The notes under the pieces: generated by a model | What the model saw: only the letters and a program-made list of their open reading frames with translations | Database searches by the model: none | What the model was told of the DNA's origin: nothing | Source: Telluria sp042683405 | Lineage (GTDB): Bacteria; Pseudomonadota; Gammaproteobacteria; Burkholderiales; Burkholderiaceae_D | Reading direction: 5' to 3' | Length of the DNA: 64,000 bases | NCBI RefSeq assembly: GCF_042683405.1 | Contig: NZ_JBHUJS010000003.1 | Coordinates: forward strand, 558,001 to 622,000 | Position numbers and translations under genes: made by a program | Shown: positions 1 to 8,168 of the stretch, piece after piece | Layout of the letters: each line of letters begins with the position of its first letter | How positions within the stretch are numbered: the first letter of the stretch is position 1

Positions 1-117
1 ATCGGACGATGCGCTCTCGAGCGCTTCGGCCGAGCGGTCAAGCGCCTCCCGAATTTCGCCAATCACCCAGGACAGCGGACCGGTATCGAACGCCGCCGGG
101 CGGTGAAGATCGCTCAT
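1..117 (-). CDS. chpA: ChpA/PilL-type chemotaxis hybrid histidine kinase, N-terminal fragment (runs off window)
   Basis: Only the first 39 codons are in the window, and the reading frame stays open to base 1. The ATG at 117 lies 17 bases after the pilJ stop, so the gene continues the pilG-H-I-J operon. In that position the usual gene is the large CheA-like kinase of the pilus chemosensory system, which has several Hpt domains, an ATPase domain and a receiver. The visible N-terminus (MSDLHRPAAFDTGPLSWVIG, then an acidic, helical stretch) fits the start of such a protein. The identification rests mainly on gene order. Confidence 0.65.
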   Translation of the reverse strand, partial: MSDLHRPAAFDTGPLSWVIGEIREALDRSAEALESASSD

Positions 118-134
118 CTCGTACGCCTTCAAGG

Positions 135-2426
135 TCACGCGCTCACACGGAAGCGGGATACCGAATTCTTCAGTTCCTGTGCGAGGACGGACAGCTGGCG
201 AATCGATTGCGCGGTCTGCTGGGTGCCTTCCTGCGTGTGCTGGGTCACCTCGAGGATGTGGCCGATGTTGCCGGCCACGCCGTTGGCGGACGTCGCCTGC
301 TTTTCGGTCGCGTGCGAGATGCCCTCGATCAGTTCCGCCAGCTGGTTCGACACGCGCGAGATCTCCGCCAGTGCCGCGCCGGCCGCGTCGGACAGCCTTG
401 CCCCTTCCACCACGCCCTGGGTCGACTTCTCCATTGCGGCCACCGCATCATGGGTGTCGGTCTGAATGGTACGCACCAGCGCGCCGATCTGCTTGGCCGC
501 GCCGGCCGAGCGTTCCGCCAGGCGCTGGACCTCTTCCGCCACGACCGAGAAGCCACGTCCCGCTTCGCCCGCGGACGCAGCCTGGATCGCCGCGTTCAGC
601 GCCAGCACGTTGGTCTGTTCGGTAATGTCGGAGATCAGCTCGGTGATCTCGCCGATCTCCTGCGAGGATTCGCCCAGGCGCTTGATTCGCTTGGAGGTTT
701 CCTGGATCTGGTCGCGGATCTCGTGCATGCCGACGATCGCGTTTTCCACTGCGGTCGCGCCCTGGGTCGCTGCCGCAACCGACTGGCGCGCAACGTGCGC
801 CGATTCGGTCGCCGAGCGCGACACGTCGGTAATTTCGGTCGCCAGCTTCAGGACCGTCGCCGAGGCGTCTTCGATCTCACGCGACTGCTGGCGCGCCGCG
901 TTCAGGAGCTCGGTCGAGATCTCCTGGGCATGGCCCGATGCCGCCGTCACCTGTTCCGCCGTGGTGGTCACGCGGCCCACCAGGCCGCGCAGTTCTTCCA
1001 CCGTGTAGTTGACCGAGTCGGCGATCGCGCCGGTGATATCCTCGGACACGGTGGCGTGGATGGTCAGGTCGCCGTCCGCCACTTCCTGCAGTTCGTTCAT
1101 CAGGCGCAGAATCGCGGCCTGGTTCTGGTCGTTGGTCGCCTTGGCTTCCTCTTCCTTGGCCTGCGCCTGCAGGCGCATCGCTTCCGCTTCCTGGCGGCGC
1201 TGTTCCGCGCCGCGGGTACGGTTGCGCGAGTCCTGCAGCAGCACGCGGCTGACCGAGCCTGCCGTCAGCAGCGTGAAGATCGCAGAGGCGACCATCAGCC
1301 AGAACCAGATGTCCGGCGTGCCCTGTTCGGCGCGGTAGGTTTCCTGCACGCCGGTCAGCTGCTTCTTCAGTTCCTCGTTCTCATAGAAGATCGACTGCTC
1401 CGCCGCTTTCGCCGCCGAGAACTTGCCGAGGTTGTTGAGGATCGATCCCACGGTCTCCTGGTAGCCGTCGAAACGGTTGTTCAGTTCTTCCAGCTTGGCC
1501 AGCAGGACCGGGTCGCTGGTTTTGGCGATGCCCATCGCGGCGTTGCCGTTGTTGAATGCGTCGATGGTGGCGCCGAACGCGGTGGAGTCACGGCCCAGCT
1601 GGAATGCGGTCTCCGAGCGGATCGCGCCGGCGGTCAGGAAGTCGCTCGCGCTGCGCGACATGCGCTGGCTCATCATCATCATGCGGCCCAGCGCGGCCAG
1701 CTCGCGCGGAGAACCGCCGCGCGCGACCTTCTGGTTCAGCATCTCCTCGGAGAGGTTCAGCAGCAGCGGCGCGATGGTGTCGAGCTGGCGTACGGATTTC
1801 TCCAGGCCCAGCAGCTCCGACTGCATCTTCAGGATGGTCGATGCCGCGTTGTCGGTGCTCTTCCATTTGCGCGACACTTCGTTCAGTACGCGCTCCATGC
1901 GCACGCTGGGCGCCGGCAGCGAGCGGCCGGCAAACTCGCCGCCCTTCGAGAGCAGGACCAGGTCCTGGATCAGGCGCTTGCGGCTGTCCTCCAGCTGCGC
2001 GAACGCTTCCGGATTGCCGCGCACGGCGTTCGGCGCCGCCTTGCCGATACGCTGCGAGTGCATCAGCGCGTCCGATGCCACCTGGGTCAGGGCCGATGCG
2101 TCGGCGCTGCTGGCGGCGTTGCGCCACAGCGCCAGCACCGTCAGCAGGATGCCCGCGCCCAGCACCATCAGCAGGATGCGCAGCTGGCGCGGCAGCGACA
2201 GGTGGCCGATCAGCGGCAGCGGCGTGTCGAGTTCGGCGTCGTCGTCCTGGGTGCGCTTGCGGCCCATGATGGAGCCGATGCGCAGCGGCGCATTCGGGTC
2301 GTCCTGCTCCACCGGGGCGGACAGGTTCGGCAGCAGGCGCGTGCCGAATTCCGTGTCCTGTGCCGGCGTCACGTGCAGTTGATCCTTCTTCGCCCGCCCC
2401 AAGCTGAATTTATCCGCGAATCCCAT
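135..2426 (-). CDS. pilJ: Type IV pilus methyl-accepting chemotaxis protein PilJ
   Basis: This 763-residue transmembrane chemoreceptor feeds the Pil-Chp system that controls type IV pilus extension, retraction and twitching. A cytoplasmic N-terminal segment of about 80 residues precedes membrane helix 1 (about 82-102). A periplasmic sensing region follows, then membrane helix 2 (about 373-397), a coiled HAMP-like linker, and the C-terminal MCP signalling domain (about 500-763), whose conserved hairpin tip reads EQTNVLALNAAIQAA. The protein is longer than typical P. aeruginosa PilJ (about 680 residues) because of the N-terminal cytoplasmic extension. It lies 66 bases after pilI and just before chpA. 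Confidence 0.93.
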   Translation of the reverse strand: MGFADKFSLGRAKKDQLHVTPAQDTEFGTRLLPNLSAPVEQDDPNAPLRIGSIMGRKRTQDDDAELDTPLPLIGHLSLPRQLRILLMVLGAGILLTVLALWRNAASSADASALTQVASDALMHSQRIGKAAPNAVRGNPEAFAQLEDSRKRLIQDLVLLSKGGEFAGRSLPAPSVRMERVLNEVSRKWKSTDNAASTILKMQSELLGLEKSVRQLDTIAPLLLNLSEEMLNQKVARGGSPRELAALGRMMMMSQRMSRSASDFLTAGAIRSETAFQLGRDSTAFGATIDAFNNGNAAMGIAKTSDPVLLAKLEELNNRFDGYQETVGSILNNLGKFSAAKAAEQSIFYENEELKKQLTGVQETYRAEQGTPDIWFWLMVASAIFTLLTAGSVSRVLLQDSRNRTRGAEQRRQEAEAMRLQAQAKEEEAKATNDQNQAAILRLMNELQEVADGDLTIHATVSEDITGAIADSVNYTVEELRGLVGRVTTTAEQVTAASGHAQEISTELLNAARQQSREIEDASATVLKLATEITDVSRSATESAHVARQSVAAATQGATAVENAIVGMHEIRDQIQETSKRIKRLGESSQEIGEITELISDITEQTNVLALNAAIQAASAGEAGRGFSVVAEEVQRLAERSAGAAKQIGALVRTIQTDTHDAVAAMEKSTQGVVEGARLSDAAGAALAEISRVSNQLAELIEGISHATEKQATSANGVAGNIGHILEVTQHTQEGTQQTAQSIRQLSVLAQELKNSVSRFRVSA

Positions 2427-2492
2427 TCCGTTCCCCTGTCCGATGGCCTGTGCCGCGCTGTTAGCGAGGCTGATTATTATGAAAAAGCGAAG

Positions 2493-3011
2493 CTACATTC
2501 CAATGTGAAGGAAGCGCGGTTCCTTCACGAGTTGTGCGAGGTCGAGCGCGGTCCACTCGTTGCCATCCGCGTCCACCAGCGCGCCGTCCGCGCCATGCAT
2601 GGCGGCGGCGTCGCGCAATCCGTACACGCGCGACACCAGCAGCGCGCATTGCAGCCCCAGCGCCGGCGCCAGCGTCACGATCCTGCTGCTGGGGCCCGGC
2701 GCCGCCTCGCCCACGCCCAGGTAGCGCGCGATGTCGATCACGCCCACCAGATTGCCGCGGATGTTGGCCAGGCCGAGGTACCACGCGTGCGTGAGCGGCA
2801 CCCGCGTAAGCGGCGCCGCGGTCACGATCTCGCCGGCTTGCGCGAGGTCGAGCAGCAGGCGCTTGCCCTGCCCGTCCGCTCCGGCCTGGACGCCGAGCAG
2901 GCTGGCGCGCTGGCCCCTGGCCGTGCGCGCGGCCTGCACCCGTTCGATCAGCTGCGTCTGGTACTCGCGCAGCCGGGTGCGGCGCGCCGAGAGGTCGGGC
3001 GTTTCGCTCAT
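2493..3011 (-). CDS. pilI: CheW-like adaptor PilI
   Basis: This 172-residue protein has a CheW-type fold and would link the PilJ receptor to the ChpA kinase. The central part has the CheW pattern of a strand followed by NIRGNLVGVIDIARYLG (about residues 83-99), then a valine-rich C-terminal half. Its ATG overlaps the pilH stop in an ATGA arrangement, which points to translational coupling. Length is normal for PilI. The alternative, a generic CheW, is made unlikely by the flanking pilG, pilH and pilJ. Confidence 0.9.
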   Translation of the reverse strand: MSETPDLSARRTRLREYQTQLIERVQAARTARGQRASLLGVQAGADGQGKRLLLDLAQAGEIVTAAPLTRVPLTHAWYLGLANIRGNLVGVIDIARYLGVGEAAPGPSSRIVTLAPALGLQCALLVSRVYGLRDAAAMHGADGALVDADGNEWTALDLAQLVKEPRFLHIGM

Positions 3012-3379
3012 GCTCCGCCGAGTGCGTTGATTTTTTCGAGCAGCTCGGCCGGATTGACGGGCTTGACCAGGTAGTCGCGCGCGCCCTGGCGCATGCCCCA
3101 GATGCGGTCGGTTTCCTGGTCCTTGCTGCTGCAGATAATCACCGGCACATCCTGCAGCTCGGGGTCGCGCGCGATCGAGCGCGTCACCTGGAAGCCGTTC
3201 GCTCCCGGCATCACCACGTCCATCAGGATCAGCTCCGGCTTGTCGGCGCGGATCTTCGCCATCGCCTCTTCGCCGTTTTCCGCGGTCGACACGGAGTAGC
3301 CGTGCTTGACCAGGATGTCGGTGAGGTAGTAGCGCTCGGTGGGCGAGTCGTCAACAATAAGGATGCGTTGGATGGGCAC
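3008..3379 (-). CDS. pilH: Twitching motility response regulator PilH
   Basis: This 123-residue stand-alone CheY-like receiver has an acidic pocket at Asp10-Asp11, a phosphoacceptor Asp54 in LILMDVVMPG, and a conserved Lys in LVKPVNP near residue 107. In the Pil-Chp system PilH is one of two receivers phosphorylated by ChpA and is linked to pilus retraction. It lies between pilG and pilI, with a 4-base overlap with pilI. There is no output domain, so it acts by protein contact. Confidence 0.93.
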   Translation of the reverse strand: MPIQRILIVDDSPTERYYLTDILVKHGYSVSTAENGEEAMAKIRADKPELILMDVVMPGANGFQVTRSIARDPELQDVPVIICSSKDQETDRIWGMRQGARDYLVKPVNPAELLEKINALGGA

Positions 3380-3406
3380 TGTTTCTCCTGCTGTGTGTTG
3401 GCGTGT

Positions 3407-3799
3407 TTATCCCGCGACATGCGCCGTGTGCTCGCGCACGGCGGCGAGCAGGCTGTCTTTGGAAAATGGTTTGGTGAGGTAGGCCGACGAGCCGACCATC
3501 GCGCCGCGCGCGCGGTCGAACAGGCCGTCCTTGGACGACAGCATCAGTACGGGGGTGTCGTGGAAGCGCGCGCTCTTCTTGATTAGCGCGCAGGTCTGGT
3601 AGCCGTCGAGGCGCGGCATCAGGATGTCGCACAGCACGAGGGCCGGATGGTGGTCGTTGATCTTGGCGAGGGCGTCGAATCCGTCTTCAGCCAGCACCAC
3701 CTGGTAACCGGCCTGGCCCAGGAAAATCTCGGCGGAGCGCCGGATCGTGCTGCTGTCGTCGATCACCATGATCTTTAAGCCTGTCGGCGCTGTCGTCAT
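3407..3799 (-). CDS. pilG: Twitching motility response regulator PilG
   Basis: This 130-residue single-domain receiver has Asp14-Asp15, phosphoacceptor Asp58 in LVLCDILMPRLDG, and a Lys in LTKPFSK near the C-terminus. PilG is the CheY-like regulator linked to pilus extension. It is the first gene of the minus-strand chemosensory operon, with 27 bases to pilH. The roughly 127 bases upstream, to the rubredoxin stop, should hold the operon promoter, but I cannot assign it firmly. Confidence 0.92.
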   Translation of the reverse strand: MTTAPTGLKIMVIDDSSTIRRSAEIFLGQAGYQVVLAEDGFDALAKINDHHPALVLCDILMPRLDGYQTCALIKKSARFHDTPVLMLSSKDGLFDRARGAMVGSSAYLTKPFSKDSLLAAVREHTAHVAG

Positions 3800-3926
3800 T
3801 TTCTCGTGCCACCCTAGTCTCGCTTACTTGTGTATGCACGATAGCATAGCGAAACGGGCTTGTGCGAAAATGTTGCGTCACGTCAACTCCGACAAGCAAC
3901 ATCTGTGTATCTACTGCTAACGCCTA

Positions 3927-4130
3927 TTAAATAGCCGTCAATTCAAAGTCGTCCTTGCGCGCGCCGCACTCCGGGCAAGTCCAGTTCATCGGCACGTCTT
4001 CCCAGCGCGTGCCGGGCGGGATGCCATCTTCCGGCGCACCGGCGGCCTCGTCGTAGACCCAGCCGCAAATCAGGCACATCCAGGTCTGGTAAGGGCGGTC
4101 GGCTGCCGCGTTCGATTCCATGCTGCTCAC
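3927..4130 (-). CDS. Rubredoxin
   Basis: This 67-residue iron protein has two knuckles, MCLICGWVYDE and WTCPECGARKDDF, giving the CxxC...CxxC set that binds one iron. It is a small soluble electron carrier. I chose the GTG at 4130 because GAAGGA lies 8 bases before it; an in-frame ATG at 4121 is the alternative and would shorten the protein by three residues. It is divergent from thiD, an arrangement common in this family of betaproteobacteria. The redox partner is not visible here. Confidence 0.95.
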   Translation of the reverse strand: MSSMESNAAADRPYQTWMCLICGWVYDEAAGAPEDGIPPGTRWEDVPMNWTCPECGARKDDFELTAI

Positions 4131-4194
4131 GTTGCTGATCCTTCAATCTAGTAAAATGACGAATCAGGTATCTTAAAGCATCCACACGCCGCCC

Positions 4195-5025
4195 GTGCAA
4201 AAGAGAACTCGCCCGCTCATCCTCACCTTTAATATGTTCGACCCGGTCGGCGCCATCGGCACCCAGGCCGACGTCTCCGTATTCTCGAGCTTCGGATGCC
4301 ACGGGCTGTGCGTCCCCACCGCCATGCTGGTGGCCGATACCGCGCGCATCGAGGAAGTGCACCCGATGGAATGCGACTGGCTGATCGACCAGGCGCGCGT
4401 GCTGCTGGAGGACATGCCGGTGGCCGCGTTCAAGGTGGGCGCGCTGGCCAGCATCGCCCAGGTGTCGTGCATCGCCGAGGTGCTCTCGGACTACCCCCAC
4501 ATCCCGTTGGTGCTCGATCCCTTCGTGTCCGCGCTGCCCGAAGGCGGCGTGCCGGGCGAAGACATGCTCGAAGCGGTGCGCCAGGTCTTGATCCCGCAGG
4601 CCACCGTGCTGGTGCTGTCGCACACGGAGCTGGACCGCGTCGCCGAGACCTGGCGCGAGCCGAACGCGGACGATGACCGGATGGCCAGCGACGCCGGCGA
4701 GCTGACCGCGACCGGCTGCGAATTCGTGCTGGTCAACTGCACCGCGCCGCACGGGCACGGCGACAAGAAGTCCCTCTCGAACACGCTGTTCGACATCGAG
4801 GGCGAAATCGAAACCCTCAGCTGGCCGCGCCTGCAAGGCCCGTTCACCGGCGCCGGCAGCACGCTGTCGGCGGCGATCGGCGCGCTGATGGCGCACGGCC
4901 ACGAAGTGCCGGACGCCTCGGCCGCGGCGCAGGAATACACGGCGGGCGCGCTTGCCCATGCGCAGCGCTTCGGCATGGGCAAGCTGGTGCCCAACCGCCA
5001 CTACAGGATACTTACTCAGGAATGA
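4195..5025 (+). CDS. thiD: Hydroxymethylpyrimidine/phosphomethylpyrimidine kinase ThiD
   Basis: This 276-residue ribokinase-fold enzyme of thiamine synthesis phosphorylates HMP and then HMP-phosphate. The N-terminal glycine motif reads FDPVGAIGTQADV, close to the usual DPSGGAGIQAD. VLDPFVSA lies in the middle, and the C-terminal PFTGAGSTLSAAI carries the anion-hole glycines and would align with the catalytic region (GTGCTLSAAI in canonical ThiD). That last motif has Ala-Gly-Ser where Thr-Gly-Cys is usual, so it is a divergent ThiD. The start is a GTG. The stop overlaps the hemL ATG. Confidence 0.8.
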   Translation: MQKRTRPLILTFNMFDPVGAIGTQADVSVFSSFGCHGLCVPTAMLVADTARIEEVHPMECDWLIDQARVLLEDMPVAAFKVGALASIAQVSCIAEVLSDYPHIPLVLDPFVSALPEGGVPGEDMLEAVRQVLIPQATVLVLSHTELDRVAETWREPNADDDRMASDAGELTATGCEFVLVNCTAPHGHGDKKSLSNTLFDIEGEIETLSWPRLQGPFTGAGSTLSAAIGALMAHGHEVPDASAAAQEYTAGALAHAQRFGMGKLVPNRHYRILTQE

Positions 5026-6311
5026 CCATGACCTCCAAGAATGACACTCTGTTCGCCCGTGCCCAGAAAACGACGCCCGGCGGCGTGAACTCGCCGGTGC
5101 GCGCGTTCCGCTCGGTGGGCGGCACGCCGCGCTTCATCACCCGCGCCGAAGGCCCGTACTTCTGGGACGCGGACGGCAAGCGCTACATCGACTACATCGG
5201 CTCGTGGGGCCCGGCCATCGTCGGCCACGCCCATCCCGAAGTGGTGAAGGCCGTGCAGGATGCGGCCACGCGCGGCCTGTCGTTCGGCGCGCCGACCGAA
5301 GGCGAAATCGAGATGGCCGAAGAAATCTGCCGCCTGGTGCCATCGATCGAACAGGTGCGCCTGGTCTCGTCCGGCACCGAGGCGACCATGAGCGCGCTGC
5401 GCCTGGCGCGCGGCTTCACCGGCCGCGACAAGATCATCAAGTTCGAAGGCTGCTACCACGGCCACGCCGACTCGCTGCTGGTGAAAGCGGGCAGCGGCCT
5501 GCTCACCTTCGGCAACCCGACTTCGGCGGGCGTGCCGGAAGCCTTCGTCAACAACACGATGGTCCTGAACTACAACGACACCGAGCAGCTGGAAGAGACC
5601 TTCCGCACGATGGGCGAGGACATCGCCTGCGTGATCGTGGAACCGGTGGCCGGCAACATGAACCTGATCCGCGCCAAGCCCGAGTTCCTGCAGGCGATGC
5701 GCGACCTGTGCACCAAACACGGCGCACTGCTGATCTTCGACGAAGTGATGTGCGGCTTCCGCGTCGGCCTGCACGGCGCGCAGGCCATGTACGGCATCAC
5801 GCCGGACCTGACCGCGCTGGGCAAGGTGATCGGCGGCGGCATGCCGGTGGCGGCGTTCGGCGGCCGCGCCGACATCATGCACCAGATGGCGCCGCTCGGC
5901 CCGGTGTACCAGGCCGGCACGCTGTCGGGCAACCCGGTCGCGGTGGCGGCGGGCAAGACCACGCTGCGCCTGATCCAGCAGGACGGCTTCTACGAGAAGC
6001 TGGCCGCGCAGACGGACAAGCTGGTCAAGGGCTTGGCTGCGGCGGCGCAGGAAGCGGGCATCCCGTTCAGCACCGATTCGGTCGGCGGCATGTTCGGCAT
6101 GTACTTCAGCGACGAGGTGCCGGAAGACTACGCGGCGATGATGGCGGGCGACCGCGAGCGCTTCAACCGCTTCTTCCACGGCATGCTGGACGAAGGCGTG
6201 TACTTCGCCCCGGCCGCGTTCGAGGCGGGATTCGTCTCGGCGCAGCATGGCGACGAGCAGATCGAGGAAACCATTTCAGCCGCGCGCAGGGTATTTGCCG
6301 CGCTGACGTAA
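5022..6311 (+). CDS. hemL: Glutamate-1-semialdehyde 2,1-aminomutase
   Basis: This 429-residue class-III aminotransferase makes 5-aminolevulinate in the C5 pathway of haem synthesis. It has the family start FARAQKTTPGGVNSPVRAF, FDEVMCGFRVG, and the PLP-binding lysine in GKVIGGGMPVAAFGG (about Lys268). Length matches the family. It overlaps thiD by 4 bases (ATGA), so the two are probably co-translated. A 7-bp hairpin follows the stop. Confidence 0.96.
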   Translation: MTMTSKNDTLFARAQKTTPGGVNSPVRAFRSVGGTPRFITRAEGPYFWDADGKRYIDYIGSWGPAIVGHAHPEVVKAVQDAATRGLSFGAPTEGEIEMAEEICRLVPSIEQVRLVSSGTEATMSALRLARGFTGRDKIIKFEGCYHGHADSLLVKAGSGLLTFGNPTSAGVPEAFVNNTMVLNYNDTEQLEETFRTMGEDIACVIVEPVAGNMNLIRAKPEFLQAMRDLCTKHGALLIFDEVMCGFRVGLHGAQAMYGITPDLTALGKVIGGGMPVAAFGGRADIMHQMAPLGPVYQAGTLSGNPVAVAAGKTTLRLIQQDGFYEKLAAQTDKLVKGLAAAAQEAGIPFSTDSVGGMFGMYFSDEVPEDYAAMMAGDRERFNRFFHGMLDEGVYFAPAAFEAGFVSAQHGDEQIEETISAARRVFAALT

Positions 6312-6316
6312 GATCG

Positions 6317-6334
6317 AGGTGCCTGCCGGCACCT
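6317..6334 (+). terminator. Hairpin after hemL
   Basis: AGGTGCC and GGCACCT pair around a TGCC loop 5 bases after the hemL stop. Only three T follow, so it is a weak intrinsic terminator or a stabilising 3' hairpin. Confidence 0.4.
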
Positions 6335-6344
6335 TTCCCAACCC

Positions 6345-7655
6345 ATGCGCCGGCTGTGCATAAAGAATGCTGGCCGACGCATGATATTTTCGCTCCATAC
6401 CCGATTCTTCAACCAGGCGCTCAAAGCGCTCGGACCCGGCCTCGTCACCGGCGCGGCCGACGACGACCCGTCCGGCATCGCCACCTACTCGCAGGCCGGC
6501 GCGCGCTTCGGCTTCAACACGCTGTGGACGCTGGTGCTGACCTTTCCTTTCATGGTCGGGATCCAGCTGGTATCGGCGCGCATCGGCCGGGTCACCGGCC
6601 GCGGTCTGGCCGCCAACATCGCCCACGCCTACTCGCCTTCCCTGCTGTACCTGGTGGTGCTCCTGCTCCTGATTGCGAACGTGATCAATATCGCCGCCGA
6701 CATCGCGGCCATGGGCGAAGCGATGCGGCTGGTGACCGGGCTCGGCTCCGCGCACTACTACTCGCTCGGCATGGGCGTCCTGTGCATGGCGCTGCAGGTG
6801 TTCCTCCCCTACCGCATCTACGTGCGCTACCTGAAATGGCTGACGCTCGGCCTGCTGGCCTATGTCGCCGCCGTCTTCGCGATCGACACACCCTGGATCG
6901 AAGTGGCAAAACGCACGGTCTGGCCGCATTTCACCTTCACGCCGGCGTCGCTGGGCATGGTGGTGGCGATCTTCGGCACCACCATCAGTCCCTACCTGTT
7001 CTTCTGGCAGGCCTCGCAGGAAGTGGAAGAGATCCGCGCGGACGACGCGGCGGGTGCGCTGCGCAAGCAGCCGGCCGACGCCCCGGCCCAGATACGCCGC
7101 ATGAAGATCGACACCGTGCTGGGCATGGGCTTTTCCAACCTGGTCGCCTTCTTCATCATGCTGACCACCGCCGTGACGCTGGGCGCCCATGGCATCACCA
7201 ATATCGAAAGCTCGGCGCAGGCAGCCGAGGCCCTGCGGCCGGTCGCGGGAGAATTCGCCTTCGTGCTGTTCGCCAGCGGGATCATCGGCACCGGCATGCT
7301 GGCCGTGCCGGTGCTGGCCGGTTCGGCAGCCTACGCCGTCACCGAATGCTTTAAATGGCGCAACGGGCTTGACCGCAACTTCCTGCAGGCGCGCCGCTTC
7401 TACCTGATCATCCTGCTGGCGACGGCGGGCGGCATCACGCTCAACTTCACCCCGATCGACCCGCTCAAGGCCCTGATCTGGTCGGCCCAGATCAATGGCG
7501 TGATCGCCGTGCCGATCATGGTCGTGATGATGATGCTGGCGCAGAACCGCCGGGTCATGGGCGAGTTCACGCTGTCCGCGCGCCACAGGGTGCTGGGCTG
7601 GCTCGGCGTGGCGCTGATGGCGGCAGCAGCAGTTGCCATGTTGACCACGATGTAG
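6345..7655 (+). CDS. Nramp-family divalent metal transporter, divergent type
   Basis: This 436-residue inner-membrane protein has about 11 hydrophobic helices. The N-terminal LGPGLVTGAADDDPSGIATYSQAG corresponds to Nramp helix 1, but DPGN is replaced by DPSG. The helix-6 motif reads FGTTISPYLFFWQASQEVEE, where true Mn/Fe Nramp proteins have an MPH motif with a metal-binding Met. It therefore belongs to the Nramp-related group lacking that Met, which in some cases moves Mg2+. Substrate is unknown. An alternative start is the ATG at 6381 (MIFSLHTRF); neither has a clear ribosome site. Confidence 0.8.
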   Translation: MRRLCIKNAGRRMIFSLHTRFFNQALKALGPGLVTGAADDDPSGIATYSQAGARFGFNTLWTLVLTFPFMVGIQLVSARIGRVTGRGLAANIAHAYSPSLLYLVVLLLLIANVINIAADIAAMGEAMRLVTGLGSAHYYSLGMGVLCMALQVFLPYRIYVRYLKWLTLGLLAYVAAVFAIDTPWIEVAKRTVWPHFTFTPASLGMVVAIFGTTISPYLFFWQASQEVEEIRADDAAGALRKQPADAPAQIRRMKIDTVLGMGFSNLVAFFIMLTTAVTLGAHGITNIESSAQAAEALRPVAGEFAFVLFASGIIGTGMLAVPVLAGSAAYAVTECFKWRNGLDRNFLQARRFYLIILLATAGGITLNFTPIDPLKALIWSAQINGVIAVPIMVVMMMLAQNRRVMGEFTLSARHRVLGWLGVALMAAAAVAMLTTM

Positions 7656-7670
7656 AGTAAACTCCGGTGT

Positions 7671-8168
7671 ATGCACGATGCTGCAAGCACCCTCATCGAC
7701 CCCGAACTGGCTTCCTTCATGGAGAGCGGGATCTCGCTCAACCTGGCCTCCTGCGACAGCGCGCTGAAGCCCAGCGTGGCGCGCGCGGCCGGCTGCCGGG
7801 TGACGGACGGCGGGCGCGTGGTACGGGTGCTGGTGTCGCAACAGCAGTGCGCCAGGGTGCTCGAGCATATTGCGGGCAATGGCCGCGTGGCCGTGGTGAT
7901 TTCCAGGCCGTCCACCCACCGCACGGTCCAGATCAAGTCCGACAGCGCCCGCATCGAATCGGCCTGCGCCGAGGACCTGGCCGCCGTCCGGCGCTACCTC
8001 GACAGCTTTCCCGCTGAGCTGCAGCAGCTGGGCTACGACCCCGCCATGATCCGCACATTCCTGCAGTGTCCTGAGGAGGACGTGCGCGCGGTCGTCTTCA
8101 CGCCGTGCGCGGCATTCCTGCAGACGCCGGGATCGTCGGCCGGACGCGAACTGAAAGGCGCGCCGTGA
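7671..8168 (+). CDS. Pyridoxamine-phosphate-oxidase-like split-barrel protein
   Basis: This 165-residue protein resembles the small FMN-binding split-barrel group. It runs from LASFMESGISLNLASCD through a valine-rich strand with RVLVSQQQC to RPSTHRTVQIKSD. No substrate can be given. It overlaps the next gene by 4 bases (GTGA), and that gene also starts with a split-barrel domain, so the two probably form a complex or act on the same flavin or redox ligand. It follows the Nramp-like gene after 15 bases, so it may be part of the same transcript. Confidence 0.6.
   Translation: MHDAASTLIDPELASFMESGISLNLASCDSALKPSVARAAGCRVTDGGRVVRVLVSQQQCARVLEHIAGNGRVAVVISRPSTHRTVQIKSDSARIESACAEDLAAVRRYLDSFPAELQQLGYDPAMIRTFLQCPEEDVRAVVFTPCAAFLQTPGSSAGRELKGAP

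Noticed and set aside
9..3074. Very long plus-strand open frame of over 1000 codons
   Set aside because: It lies opposite pilJ, pilI and pilH, which have full family motifs. Long antisense frames are expected in GC-rich genes, and the protein is Arg/His/Gln-rich without known domains.
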